Virus record (IMG/VR): IMGVR_UViG_3300037264_005735 | Location: 1-41,868 of that record | Length of the DNA: 41,868 bases | Direction: 5' to 3' (one strand) | Source: a virus | The notes under the pieces: generated by a model | Told to the model about the DNA's origin: nothing | The model's database searches: none | The model's input: the letters and a program-made list of their open reading frames with translations, nothing else | Program-made: the position numbers and the translations under genes | Shown here: positions 32,398 through 39,692 of the stretch, piece by piece | Position numbering within the stretch: the stretch's first letter is position 1 | Layout of the letters: each line of letters starts with the position of its first letter

Positions 32398-32976
32398 CTA
32401 TCTGGTTGGCCTGTATGCCCTAAGTTGCTTCGTCCCAGGCTGAATACCTTTGCTGGTAGGTGTAAATCCCTCCCCCACCAATATCCCGTCGTAGTCAAGC
32501 CCCTCATGGACGATTGTGATGGATTCCACCGCGATATCAGAAGCCTTGGCATCCAAATCCCCAACCTCGTACTTGGACGGCCATCCGTTCTGAAGACTCA
32601 CCGAAAGAACCGGATAGTCCAAGCTCAGGTTGTTCAACTTGACAACCACTTCCGCCCAGTACGCTCCTGCCGCCTTCTTGACATCCCGAAACCACTTGAT
32701 GAGGTCAGTGGCGCCGTCGAGAACGCCCCTCTCCAAGGTCACCGACCCGCCCTGATGGGTCCCCTTGATCTTCCTGACGCGGAACGGGTCCGACCCGTCC
32801 CGCATATCCACGACCTCAATCTCCTCGCTGATCCCGCTGACCTTCGAGAACCCGCCCTTGATCCCCCTTGCCTGCACGTCGAACAGGTACTTGAAGGCGA
32901 ACTTCTTGTCTCCCTGGCCCGCGTCCAGGGGTCTCTGTTGCATTTGCGTGTCAGGGGATACGACGTTGCCAGCCAC
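32398..32976 (-). CDS. Tail tube protein paralogue 1 (T4 gp19-like, 192 aa)
   Basis: Shares the tube motifs with the following gene: KYLFDVQARGIKGGFSKVSG, GGSVTLERGVLDGATDLIKW and ASDIAVESITIVHEGLDYDG. It carries an N-terminal extension of 25 residues and a C-terminal extension of about 30 residues. The start is GTG 32976 with GGAGGTAG. One of the two proteins probably forms the shaft and the other a tube initiator or terminal ring; longer extensions suggest a specialised role here, but this is uncertain. Confidence 0.85.
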   Translation of the reverse strand: MAGNVVSPDTQMQQRPLDAGQGDKKFAFKYLFDVQARGIKGGFSKVSGISEEIEVVDMRDGSDPFRVRKIKGTHQGGSVTLERGVLDGATDLIKWFRDVKKAAGAYWAEVVVKLNNLSLDYPVLSVSLQNGWPSKYEVGDLDAKASDIAVESITIVHEGLDYDGILVGEGFTPTSKGIQPGTKQLRAYRPTR

Positions 32977-33054
32977 CTACTACCTCCAGGCCAGCTCCCT
33001 CACGCCAAATCTCCTGTCAACCCACGATACACGCTCGGCAAGGAGCCCAAGATT

Positions 33055-35058
33055 TTACCTTCTCAAAAGTTCCTCTTCGACAGTTGAGCCGCCGTCCCAA
33101 AGCCCGATCCGGCACACGATGAACTCGGCGGGCAGCGGCGGGTTCACCCCGACCTCCACGTTCATGCGCCCCTCGCGCCGCTCGGAGGTGGGGTTGTTCT
33201 CGGAGTCGCACTTGACGAAGTAGGCGCGCTCCGGCGACCCGTCCGGGGAGAAGAGCATCCCACGCTCGAACATGGTGTTCAAGAACTCGCTCACCGCCTG
33301 TTCGACGGTCTGCCAGGTCCTCTGCTCGTTCAGCTCGAAGATGGCGAACCGGAGGCCCCTGCGGAGGCTCTCCTTGACGTAGTTCAGGAGTCGGCGGACG
33401 TTGACGTAGTGCCTGCCGTCCTTGAAGGAGGTAAGGGTCCTCGCACCCCAGGGCCGGATGCCCTCCCCCTGGAACGACCGGATCACGTTGATCCCCACCG
33501 GGTTCAGGATGTCCTGCTCGCCGTCGCTCACGTTGTAGGTCAGGTCCAGCACCCCGAGGAGCGGGACGTTGGCCGGGGCGTAGTGGACGCCCCTGGTCGC
33601 CCCGATGTTCGCGTACACGCCCTGCATGAACCCGGACGGGGGCAGGGCCATCCTCGCGTTCGCGTTGTTCGGGTCCCGCACGATCAGCCACGGGTAGTAG
33701 AGGGTGGCGTAGGAGGTGTCGAAGTTCGCCTCGATGTTGCGGAAGTTCAGGATTTCCATCGGCTCGTCGTAGGCGAGCGGCGAGTCGAGGACCGCCACGA
33801 ACCGCTGGATCAGCTCGGCCCAGTCCGCCGCCGCCTTCTCGACCGCGACCGTGGTCACGCCGGGGATCGAGAAGAAGTTGAGGTCCGGCGACTCGCCCAG
33901 GAGGTACATCCCGCTCTTCGGGCTCGCGTCCGACCCGATGTAGTCGTTGTCCGTGACCACCGCTCCTTCCGTGCCCCCGGCGAGACCCTGATTCAGCACG
34001 GGCAGCGGGATCGCCATGTTCAGGTCCACCAGCGGCGGGAACAGGTCGATGACGGAGATCGTCTTCGATTCGTTCGACTGCCCCGCGAGCCGGATGCCGA
34101 AATAGTCCCTCGTGCAGGTGCTCTCCATCGAGAGCCCCTCGAAGGACTCGCGGAACTTGCCCTTCTCGTAGACCTTGAGATCGAACTCCATCGAGGCCGC
34201 GAGCGTCCCCGTCGGAAGCGTCGCGCCCGACGTGATGGCGATCGGGGCGAACCGGATCTGCTTCCCGTCGATCCGATCCACGATGACCGACCCGTAGTTG
34301 AACCCGTCGTCGAAGTACACCCTGGCCCCGACGGCGAGGTTCCCGGCGTTGGACAGGATCACCGCGGTCGCCCCGTTCACGAGGGGCTCCGCGATGGTGG
34401 TCACCAGGCGGTGGTCCGTCGCGCTGTGGATGAGGCTGCCAACCGGGAAGGTGAACGTCCCGAGGATGCCCGTCATGGCCCGGACGTTCAGGAGCCGGTT
34501 CGCCACGTCGATCGAGACGACGAAGGCGAAGGCGGCGTTCAGGCTCACCGGGTCGTAGACGCGGACGAGGTCGCCGATCTTCACGTTGCGGAGGGAGATC
34601 ACGGGGATCTGGGTGGAGCCGAAGCCGACCGGGGGGACCCCGACCGGACTCACGGCGATGGTCGTCCTCCACCGCTCGGTGGTGATGGACACGTTGTTCC
34701 CCCACGCGCCCTCGGAGATCGCGTTCACGTCGATCGCGGAGACGCCCTCGTGGTTCGCGAGCATGGTGTCCGCGATCGTCGCGCCCTGGCCGACCACGCG
34801 GGCGATGAAGCACCGCGAGCCGCCCTGGTCGAAGAACGCCTGGACGGAGGGGCGGAGGAAAGACCCGAGGTAGGAGTCGCCGTACTTGTCGACGAACTGG
34901 GTCGTGCTCGTGACCAGGTCGGCCCGGTCCGTCGGACCCTTCTCGGCGATCCCGACGAATCCGCCCGTGTTGACGCTCACCCCGACGATGCGGGGGATAC
35001 CGGCTTGCTCGATGACGAACACATCAGGGTGTAACGTCTCTATCCCCGCAAGAGCCAT
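33055..35058 (-). CDS. Contractile tail sheath protein (667 aa)
   Basis: The N-terminus has the sheath motif DVFVIEQAGIPRIVGVSVNT, then GFVGIAEKGPTDRADLVTS and FFDQGGSRCFIARVVG. The C-terminus has RPWGARTLTSFKDGRHYVNV, then LRRGLRFAIFELNEQRTW and PAEFIVCRIGLW, all typical of sheath family proteins. A beta-rich insertion spans residues 100-350, larger than in short sheaths. It surrounds the tube and contracts to drive injection. ATG 35058 lies 10 bases after the endonuclease stop with an AAGGAGG site. The first eight codons encode MALAGIET, the same as the start of the endonuclease, with synonymous differences, and early codons are unusually A/T-ending. Confidence 0.93.
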   Translation of the reverse strand: MALAGIETLHPDVFVIEQAGIPRIVGVSVNTGGFVGIAEKGPTDRADLVTSTTQFVDKYGDSYLGSFLRPSVQAFFDQGGSRCFIARVVGQGATIADTMLANHEGVSAIDVNAISEGAWGNNVSITTERWRTTIAVSPVGVPPVGFGSTQIPVISLRNVKIGDLVRVYDPVSLNAAFAFVVSIDVANRLLNVRAMTGILGTFTFPVGSLIHSATDHRLVTTIAEPLVNGATAVILSNAGNLAVGARVYFDDGFNYGSVIVDRIDGKQIRFAPIAITSGATLPTGTLAASMEFDLKVYEKGKFRESFEGLSMESTCTRDYFGIRLAGQSNESKTISVIDLFPPLVDLNMAIPLPVLNQGLAGGTEGAVVTDNDYIGSDASPKSGMYLLGESPDLNFFSIPGVTTVAVEKAAADWAELIQRFVAVLDSPLAYDEPMEILNFRNIEANFDTSYATLYYPWLIVRDPNNANARMALPPSGFMQGVYANIGATRGVHYAPANVPLLGVLDLTYNVSDGEQDILNPVGINVIRSFQGEGIRPWGARTLTSFKDGRHYVNVRRLLNYVKESLRRGLRFAIFELNEQRTWQTVEQAVSEFLNTMFERGMLFSPDGSPERAYFVKCDSENNPTSERREGRMNVEVGVNPPLPAEFIVCRIGLWDGGSTVEEELLRR
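35002..35058 (-). other. Recoded 5' segment of the sheath gene (about codons 1-19)
   Basis: Codons GCT, CTT, ATA, TTA, CCT, GAT, CAA and GGT are concentrated in the first 20; only one of the next 20 ends in A or T. The first eight codons match those at 35609-35632 at the protein level while differing at three synonymous positions (GCG/GCT, GGG/GGA, ATA/ATC). Confidence 0.65.
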
Positions 35059-35068
35059 GTTTCCTCCT

Positions 35069-35632
35069 TCAGTTCATCAAGGGGACCAGCGTCTTCTCTC
35101 CACGTTGAAGACCCGGATTCCTGCCCGCCCTCAACCGCACCGCAAGTCCCAGGATATCTTCCCGAATTTTCACACATTCAGGAAGCCCCTTGATGGGTCT
35201 CGTTTTCCCACCCCGAAGTCGGAAGCTCAATATTTGAAGTTCCAATGCTTTCTTCCAAATCTCAAAATCTCCGGCCTTCTTGCTCCGCAGAGGATACTTC
35301 TCAAAGTGGGGAACAACTTTGGTCGTCAAATCTTCTATTTTCCTGCAAGAAAACTTGTATTGGTCTCTGGCATTCGGATGCCCTTTTGACCTACTCCTGG
35401 CTCTTGATCCCTTCGCAAGCGTTCCGCACCCGAAGTATGCCTTGATCTTCTCCAAGATCGCCCGGTCGTCCTCCCGGAGTTGGATCGAGAACTCGAAGGA
35501 AAGTATCCCCACAAAGGACTCCACCTTCCCCTGCTTGTAGCAGTAGATCCCGAAGCAGCCCTCGCCGTCGACGAAGCCGGAGAGCCAGTGCCCGAAGGCG
35601 TCTCTCTCCGTCTCGATTCCAGCAAGAGCCAT
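35069..35632 (-). CDS. LAGLIDADG homing endonuclease fused in frame to the leftover sheath start (187 aa)
   Basis: Residues 1-8, MALAGIET, are the native sheath N-terminus. From residue 9 it becomes an endonuclease with one LAGLIDADG helix, HWLSGFVDGEG (15-25, Asp22), followed by FGIYCYKQGK and FEFSIQLREDDRAILEKIKA. The single motif suggests a homodimer. The base composition is lower in G+C than neighbours. Translation uses the sheath gene's original start signals (AAAGGATGAGCAC before ATG 35632), without the hairpin control seen for the other two endonucleases. The sheath gene restarts 10 bases downstream. The target is probably the sheath gene start. Confidence 0.88.
   Translation of the reverse strand: MALAGIETERDAFGHWLSGFVDGEGCFGIYCYKQGKVESFVGILSFEFSIQLREDDRAILEKIKAYFGCGTLAKGSRARSRSKGHPNARDQYKFSCRKIEDLTTKVVPHFEKYPLRSKKAGDFEIWKKALELQILSFRLRGGKTRPIKGLPECVKIREDILGLAVRLRAGRNPGLQRGEKTLVPLMN
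35609..35632 (-). repeat. Leftover first eight codons of the sheath gene
   Basis: ATGGCTCTTGCTGGAATCGA followed by GACG encodes MALAGIET and matches the start of the intact sheath gene at 35058 in all eight residues and 21 of 24 bases. Here it forms the N-terminus of the endonuclease. Confidence 0.8.
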
Positions 35633-35703
35633 GTGCTCATCCTTTCATCGGTTCCTCCGCCCGGTCACATGGGCGACCTGGAAAACTCGGACGGGTGGGG
35701 CGC

Positions 35704-35919
35704 TCACCTCGCCCCGGACCGACGCCTCTCCTCCGCCGCCGTCACGTCCACGAGGAACTTGGAGCGAAGGAGCTTCTGTACCTGGGGGCTGCCGAGCTCT
35801 GCTTCCGACACCTCGATGCGCTGGGACGGCATGAAATGGAGACCCCTGCCGGAGGCGTCCATCGAGGTCATGGTTCGGCTGATGCTCATCAAAACGTGCC
35901 TTTTCTGGGCTTCCGGCAT
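35704..35919 (-). CDS. Hypothetical small protein upstream of the sheath locus (71 aa)
   Basis: Starts MPEAQKRHVLMSISRTMTSM at ATG 35919 with an AAGGGG site, 11 bases after the upstream stop. The middle (RIEVSEAELGSPQVQKLLRS) resembles a helical linker ending in a beta strand (KFLVDVTA) and a basic Arg-rich tail. Small proteins are often encoded before the sheath in Mu-like phages, but I cannot assign a family. Confidence 0.6.
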   Translation of the reverse strand: MPEAQKRHVLMSISRTMTSMDASGRGLHFMPSQRIEVSEAELGSPQVQKLLRSKFLVDVTAAEERRRSGAR

Positions 35920-35930
35920 GGCGAAACCCC

Positions 35931-37274
35931 TTATTCTGACTCGGTTCTCTCCCGATACACTCTACGCAGGTGCTCCGGTAAAAGCAAGTTGCAAGTGTTC
36001 TGTCCGCCGACCTCCGTGACGACCTTCTGGACCAGCGGCGTCTCGGGGACAACCTCGTCCGGGAGCCACTGCTTCCCCACCACCAGGAGGCTCACCGTGC
36101 CCACCCAGATACCCTGAGCGACTCGATCCTCCCGGAGGTAGTTGTCCTGGCTCCAGACGCAGTACAGCTCCCCGTTTGCCACGGAGACGAACTCCATCCC
36201 GACGTCGAGGATCCTCGCCACGGCGTCCGTCATCTGCCGCGCCTCACGGTTCAGGGACGACTGGACCCGGATCGGCATGGTGATCTTGTAATAGAGGCGC
36301 TGGTACTGGTAGCGCCCGACCAGCCTCGCATTCGACTTCTCCAACTCCGGGAACCAGCTCCTCGTCGCGTCGTAGGGCTCAATCCTCGGCGTGAAGACCA
36401 CGACGGAGGGCATCTTGCTGACCTGGAAGAACTCCTCCGACCCGATGAACACGTCGGGCACGCCGACAAACTGCACCTCGACCTGACCGACCTGCGACCC
36501 CAGCATCGTCACCATCCGCCCCTCTGGTCCCCCCAGGGACGAGAAGAGGTTGATGTTCCTGGCCGGGTCGTTGGTCAGGTTGAAGACCTTGATCGGTTCT
36601 TGCACGGTCACGTCGAGCCCAATGTCCTTCTCAATCGCGATCGTCGTGGACGGCGAGGCAAGCTCGGCCATGTAGTACATGGGGACCTTGAGCACCTGGT
36701 CGAGGTATCTCTTGACCGATCTGGCGCAGTCCTCCGAGATGTCCATGTTGTGCTTGTTGAAGAGAGCCAGCCCGCGGACGATAGGTCGCTGGAGACCCCC
36801 CACGCCCGGGATCATCTTGATCTTGAACCGTACCTGGCGGGGATTCCCCCACGGCAGGAGGGGTATCCTCGCGTCCACGGTGGCGAGATCATTGAAGTAC
36901 CCGAGAAGCGGTCCCACCGCGGGCACCCACTGCAACATGGAATCCTGCCACACAAGCCAGGTCACCCCGTTGTCGTTGGACACCTGCAACCCGAGGTTGG
37001 CGAGCTGCGACGGGTCCTGCCCCTCGATCACCGGATCAACATCCCAGAAGACCTGGAGGGCGTAGAGCTCCGTGATTCCCTCGCCGATCCAGTTCGGGGA
37101 GACGACCTCGACCTCGTAGTACCGCCCGGCCACGTCGTACCGCGTCTCGGCCAAGTCGAGCTTGCACAGGACGGTCCCGACCTCGGGAAGAATGGATGCC
37201 CTGGGCGCGAGCGCGGGAAGCACCGGAAGCGGGATCTCCACCCCCTCGCGCATGCAGTAGACGTGTACTGGCAC
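35931..37274 (-). CDS. Neck/tail-terminator region protein of unknown family (447 aa)
   Basis: A GTG start at 37274 overlaps the upstream TAG by one base. The N-terminal half is beta-rich (YALQVFWDVDPVIEGQDPSQ, GLQVSNDNGVTWLVWQDS). The C-terminal half has QRLYYKITMPIRVQSSLNRE followed by ARQMTDAVARILD and QGIWVGTVSLLVVGKQWL, which has the alternating strand-helix-strand feel of tail terminator proteins. Directly after a gp10-like completion protein and before the sheath, this is where a tail terminator would be expected. It is much longer than usual (about 150 aa), so it may be a terminator fused to a neck domain. Inference only. Confidence 0.6.
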   Translation of the reverse strand: MPVHVYCMREGVEIPLPVLPALAPRASILPEVGTVLCKLDLAETRYDVAGRYYEVEVVSPNWIGEGITELYALQVFWDVDPVIEGQDPSQLANLGLQVSNDNGVTWLVWQDSMLQWVPAVGPLLGYFNDLATVDARIPLLPWGNPRQVRFKIKMIPGVGGLQRPIVRGLALFNKHNMDISEDCARSVKRYLDQVLKVPMYYMAELASPSTTIAIEKDIGLDVTVQEPIKVFNLTNDPARNINLFSSLGGPEGRMVTMLGSQVGQVEVQFVGVPDVFIGSEEFFQVSKMPSVVVFTPRIEPYDATRSWFPELEKSNARLVGRYQYQRLYYKITMPIRVQSSLNREARQMTDAVARILDVGMEFVSVANGELYCVWSQDNYLREDRVAQGIWVGTVSLLVVGKQWLPDEVVPETPLVQKVVTEVGGQNTCNLLLPEHLRRVYRERTESE

Positions 37275-37822
37275 TACCCGATCTCCTCAAGCAGGGCGTC
37301 CACGAGGGGCCCCACGACCTCGGTGGCGTACTCGTGCAGCTCGGCGTAGGCTGGCGCGAACCACGCCCTCGGGGGGATGGTCAGATACTTTGTGTCCGCC
37401 CGAAGGGGAAACCCATTTGCCGCGAAGAACCCCCGAATCTCGTCGGACACTGGCACCGTGGCCCCCCATTCGTGAACCATCCCGACCAGGTTTAGGTCCT
37501 GTCCCTTGTCGCCCGTAGCCCCATTCGGGAGCCCCCCAAACCACCGCCTCCCCTCCTTCCAGACAGTCATGGCCCCCACGAACGATCCCGAGTCCACCAG
37601 GATGTCGTCCTTGCCCTTCAGGCGCTTCGTGATCTCGTTCAGGTCCGCCCACGCCTCGCGTCCGTTCTTGATCCCCTCGACGATGAAGTCCTTCCCGGCC
37701 GTGGCGAGCTGCTGGAGGGCGGCGTCGGTCCTCTCCCCCTCCAGGATCCTCTCCGCCTTCTGGAGGTCCCGGATGAGCTTCTCGTACTTGCCCCTCGGGG
37801 CGATCCTGATCGAGAATGCCAT
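37274..37822 (-). CDS. Tail completion protein, HK97 gp10-like (182 aa)
   Basis: Pattern of gp10/gpG-type proteins: a basic N-terminus (MAFSIRIAPRGKYEKLIRDL) followed by an amphipathic helix region, then ILVDSGSFVGAMTVWKEGRR. After that come LNLVGMVHEWGATVPVSDEI (the HExG-like motif common in this family), IPPRAWFAPAYAELHEYATE and a C-terminal helix. It joins head and tail. No Shine-Dalgarno site precedes ATG 37822; only palindrome copy 3 and TTTTGTGA lie upstream, so translation may depend on coupling. Confidence 0.8.
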   Translation of the reverse strand: MAFSIRIAPRGKYEKLIRDLQKAERILEGERTDAALQQLATAGKDFIVEGIKNGREAWADLNEITKRLKGKDDILVDSGSFVGAMTVWKEGRRWFGGLPNGATGDKGQDLNLVGMVHEWGATVPVSDEIRGFFAANGFPLRADTKYLTIPPRAWFAPAYAELHEYATEVVGPLVDALLEEIG

Positions 37823-37830
37823 TCACAAAA

Positions 37831-37847
37831 GCGCACACCGTGTGCGC
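37831..37847 (-). repeat. Intergenic palindrome, copy 3 of 3
   Basis: GCGCACACGGTGTGCGC on the minus strand: 8-bp arms around one central base, 1 base after the TGA of the upstream gene (37849-37851) and followed by TTTT before ATG 37822. It could act as a weak terminator or attenuator here. Confidence 0.85.
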
Positions 37848-37848
37848 C

Positions 37849-38292
37849 TCAGATGGACCCGAACTTCTTCCTCGTGGCCTCCACGTCTAAGTGAAGCAGG
37901 ATCGGCCTGGCGAACGATTTGGTGCGGTTGCCGTACAGGGGGGACCCCTTCGACGCTTTGATGATGGTCCACTCGGAGGGGATCCCGTTCACGGAGACCA
38001 CCCGGTCCCCCTTCTTCGGGAGGAAGCCCGACTGCACGGCGTCGAGGTCCTTGAACCTGAACACCATGTGGCCGGTCGTCGGGAGCGCGTCGCCCGTCAT
38101 GGTGCGCTCCAGCCTGAAGGACTGCTCGCCGCCAACCCACTGCCCGATGACCTCGACCGGATCGGAGTAGACGCGGTTCTCCTTCGCCTCCCGGTAGTCT
38201 GTATCCTTCACCGTTTTGGTGATAGAGAGCACCCGGATCCCCACCTTGATCCGATTGATCCTGACGGGATGTCCACTCGTGAACGGCATCAT
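37849..38292 (-). CDS. Probable head-closure/neck protein (147 aa)
   Basis: ATG 38292 (MMPFTSGHPVRINRIKVGIR) overlaps the upstream stop (ATGA). The protein is beta-rich: RVYSDPVEVIGQWVGGEQSF, GHMVFRFKDLD, then KKGDRVVSVNGIPSEWTIIK, with a basic C-terminus. Small beta-barrel proteins of this type close the head in many phages, and the position after the connector protein fits. A firm family assignment is not possible. The longer open frame extending to 38532 is the shadow of the upstream gene. Confidence 0.6.
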   Translation of the reverse strand: MMPFTSGHPVRINRIKVGIRVLSITKTVKDTDYREAKENRVYSDPVEVIGQWVGGEQSFRLERTMTGDALPTTGHMVFRFKDLDAVQSGFLPKKGDRVVSVNGIPSEWTIIKASKGSPLYGNRTKSFARPILLHLDVEATRKKFGSI

Positions 38293-39239
38293 GCGTACCC
38301 GATGAAGAGCCCGCCTCGGTCGGGCGTGAACTCGGTGAGGATATCGTCCACCTCGGCGTTGCCCGTGGTCATGGCCCCGCCGCCGGGGCTGTTGATCGCC
38401 TTCAGGGGGGACAGACTGTAGGAATAGCCCTCCACCGACTCGCTGTTCAGCCTCGTCCCGATCCCCCCTGGCGAGTCGGAGGTGTCGATGTCCCCTACCT
38501 TCTGTATCTTGTCCCTGACGAGCAAGAGGCACGCCCTCTGGATCCTGTCGGGCACCCTCCCGTACCTGGAAACAAGGACGCCAGATGGCAGGGAGAACGG
38601 GACGACCGGCTCGATCACGACCTTGAGGGGCGGCGTCGGAACCACGCCGATCACGATGGCGGGATAGGACAGGGGCTCCGGATCATTCCCCACCAGGATG
38701 GCGTCCCCCGCGTTGAACCCGTCTACGCTGGCGACCAGGATGTCCTTCGTCTTGGCTGTCACGTCGGATCCCGTGACGGACAGGGTGGCCACGGTCCTCG
38801 TCTTGGCCTTCACGTAGTCGTCGACCAGCCACCCGAACACCCCATCCAGGACGACGAAGTGAGGCTGCTCGGGGAGCTTCATGTGCCGGTCCAGCATCAT
38901 CACGTACCGCTGCTTCACCATGTACGCGACGTCGGGCAGGTCGAGCGAGAAAAGCCCAGGCTTCTCCAGCTTCAGGGAGAACAGCTCCAGGATGGGGATG
39001 AGATTGGGGATCCTGGCGACGGCCCCGTTGTTGCCGTCCGTCCTCTCGCGGAGCCGGATCGGCAGGAACCACTGGTCCGTGAGGCGATTGATCCAGTGGC
39101 TCACCTCCCTGATGAGAGGCCGGAGCCTCTCGTCAGGGATGCCCGAGTCCCCCGAGTCGGGGATCCCGGCGGCCCTCACCTGTTCCACCGTCAGATATGC
39201 AAACGCCGTGTGGAGCCCTGACGCGAATCCTACGGGCAT
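38289..39239 (-). CDS. Probable head-tail connector/adaptor protein (316 aa)
   Basis: Starts MPVGFASGLHTAFAYLTVEQ at ATG 39239 with AGGAGGTC. The N-terminal 70 residues are helical with LRPLIREVSHWINRLTDQWF, resembling the helices of gp6/gp15-type adaptors. A beta-rich insertion (TVATLSVTGSDVTAKTKDIL) follows, then IQRACLLLVRDKIQKVGDID and a C-terminal EVDDILTEFTPDRG. The position (first larger gene after capsid) supports the assignment; sequence evidence alone is moderate. Confidence 0.6.
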   Translation of the reverse strand: MPVGFASGLHTAFAYLTVEQVRAAGIPDSGDSGIPDERLRPLIREVSHWINRLTDQWFLPIRLRERTDGNNGAVARIPNLIPILELFSLKLEKPGLFSLDLPDVAYMVKQRYVMMLDRHMKLPEQPHFVVLDGVFGWLVDDYVKAKTRTVATLSVTGSDVTAKTKDILVASVDGFNAGDAILVGNDPEPLSYPAIVIGVVPTPPLKVVIEPVVPFSLPSGVLVSRYGRVPDRIQRACLLLVRDKIQKVGDIDTSDSPGGIGTRLNSESVEGYSYSLSPLKAINSPGGGAMTTGNAEVDDILTEFTPDRGGLFIGYA

Positions 39240-39248
39240 GAGGACCTC

Positions 39249-39632
39249 CTACGGCTGCCCCCCGCGCCCGAAGTTCAGCTTCCTGCGGACGAAGTGGAAA
39301 TAGAGCGTAGGGTCGGCCATGTCCTCCGTCGCGACCCTCCACTCCCTCGTGGTCATCGCCATCCTGTCCGACGGGAACCGCTTCGGGTTGATCATGCTTT
39401 GCCTGTTCGCCATGTCGACCGGGGGGAACGGCCCGATCGGGTTCCCGTACTGGTCCGTCTCCCGGAAGAGGTAAAACCCGCTGTCCGGCGACCCCATGTG
39501 GAGAAAAATCTCCGCATCCCTCTCGTCGCTCACCGTGGTGACGGTATCCATCGAGAAGGTGTACGAGAGACCGCTGGCGGGGCCCACCACCTGCCGGACC
39601 CCGCCGTACCGATACACAAAGTACCTCGGCAT
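39249..39632 (-). CDS. Hypothetical head-region protein (127 aa)
   Basis: Starts MPRYFVYRYGGVRQVVGPAS at ATG 39632 with a strong GGAGGTCC site. Contains SYTFSMDTVTTVSDERDAEI, then FLHMGSPDSGFYLFRETDQ and YFHFVRRKLNFGRGG. A small beta-containing protein that ends 10 bases before the connector gene. Not recognised; may be a head decoration or neck protein. Confidence 0.6.
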   Translation of the reverse strand: MPRYFVYRYGGVRQVVGPASGLSYTFSMDTVTTVSDERDAEIFLHMGSPDSGFYLFRETDQYGNPIGPFPPVDMANRQSMINPKRFPSDRMAMTTREWRVATEDMADPTLYFHFVRRKLNFGRGGQP

Positions 39633-39692
39633 GGGGACCTCCTACCCCATCGTACATGCCAACCGCCGAACCGTCTACCCTTAGCAAGGGGA

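Noticed and set aside
32977-33054. TTGACA in the gap between sheath and tube genes as a promoter
   Set aside because: No -10 box at a usable distance was found.
33017-34813. Open frame of 598 codons on the minus strand overlapping the sheath gene
   Set aside because: Arg/Gly/Pro-rich shadow of the sheath gene in another frame.
18431-35058. An extracellular contractile injection system (no phage head) rather than a phage
   Set aside because: Two tube genes and a DUF6519-like protein recall such systems, but a capsid-like protein, connector and completion proteins and a large TP901-type tape measure indicate a phage.
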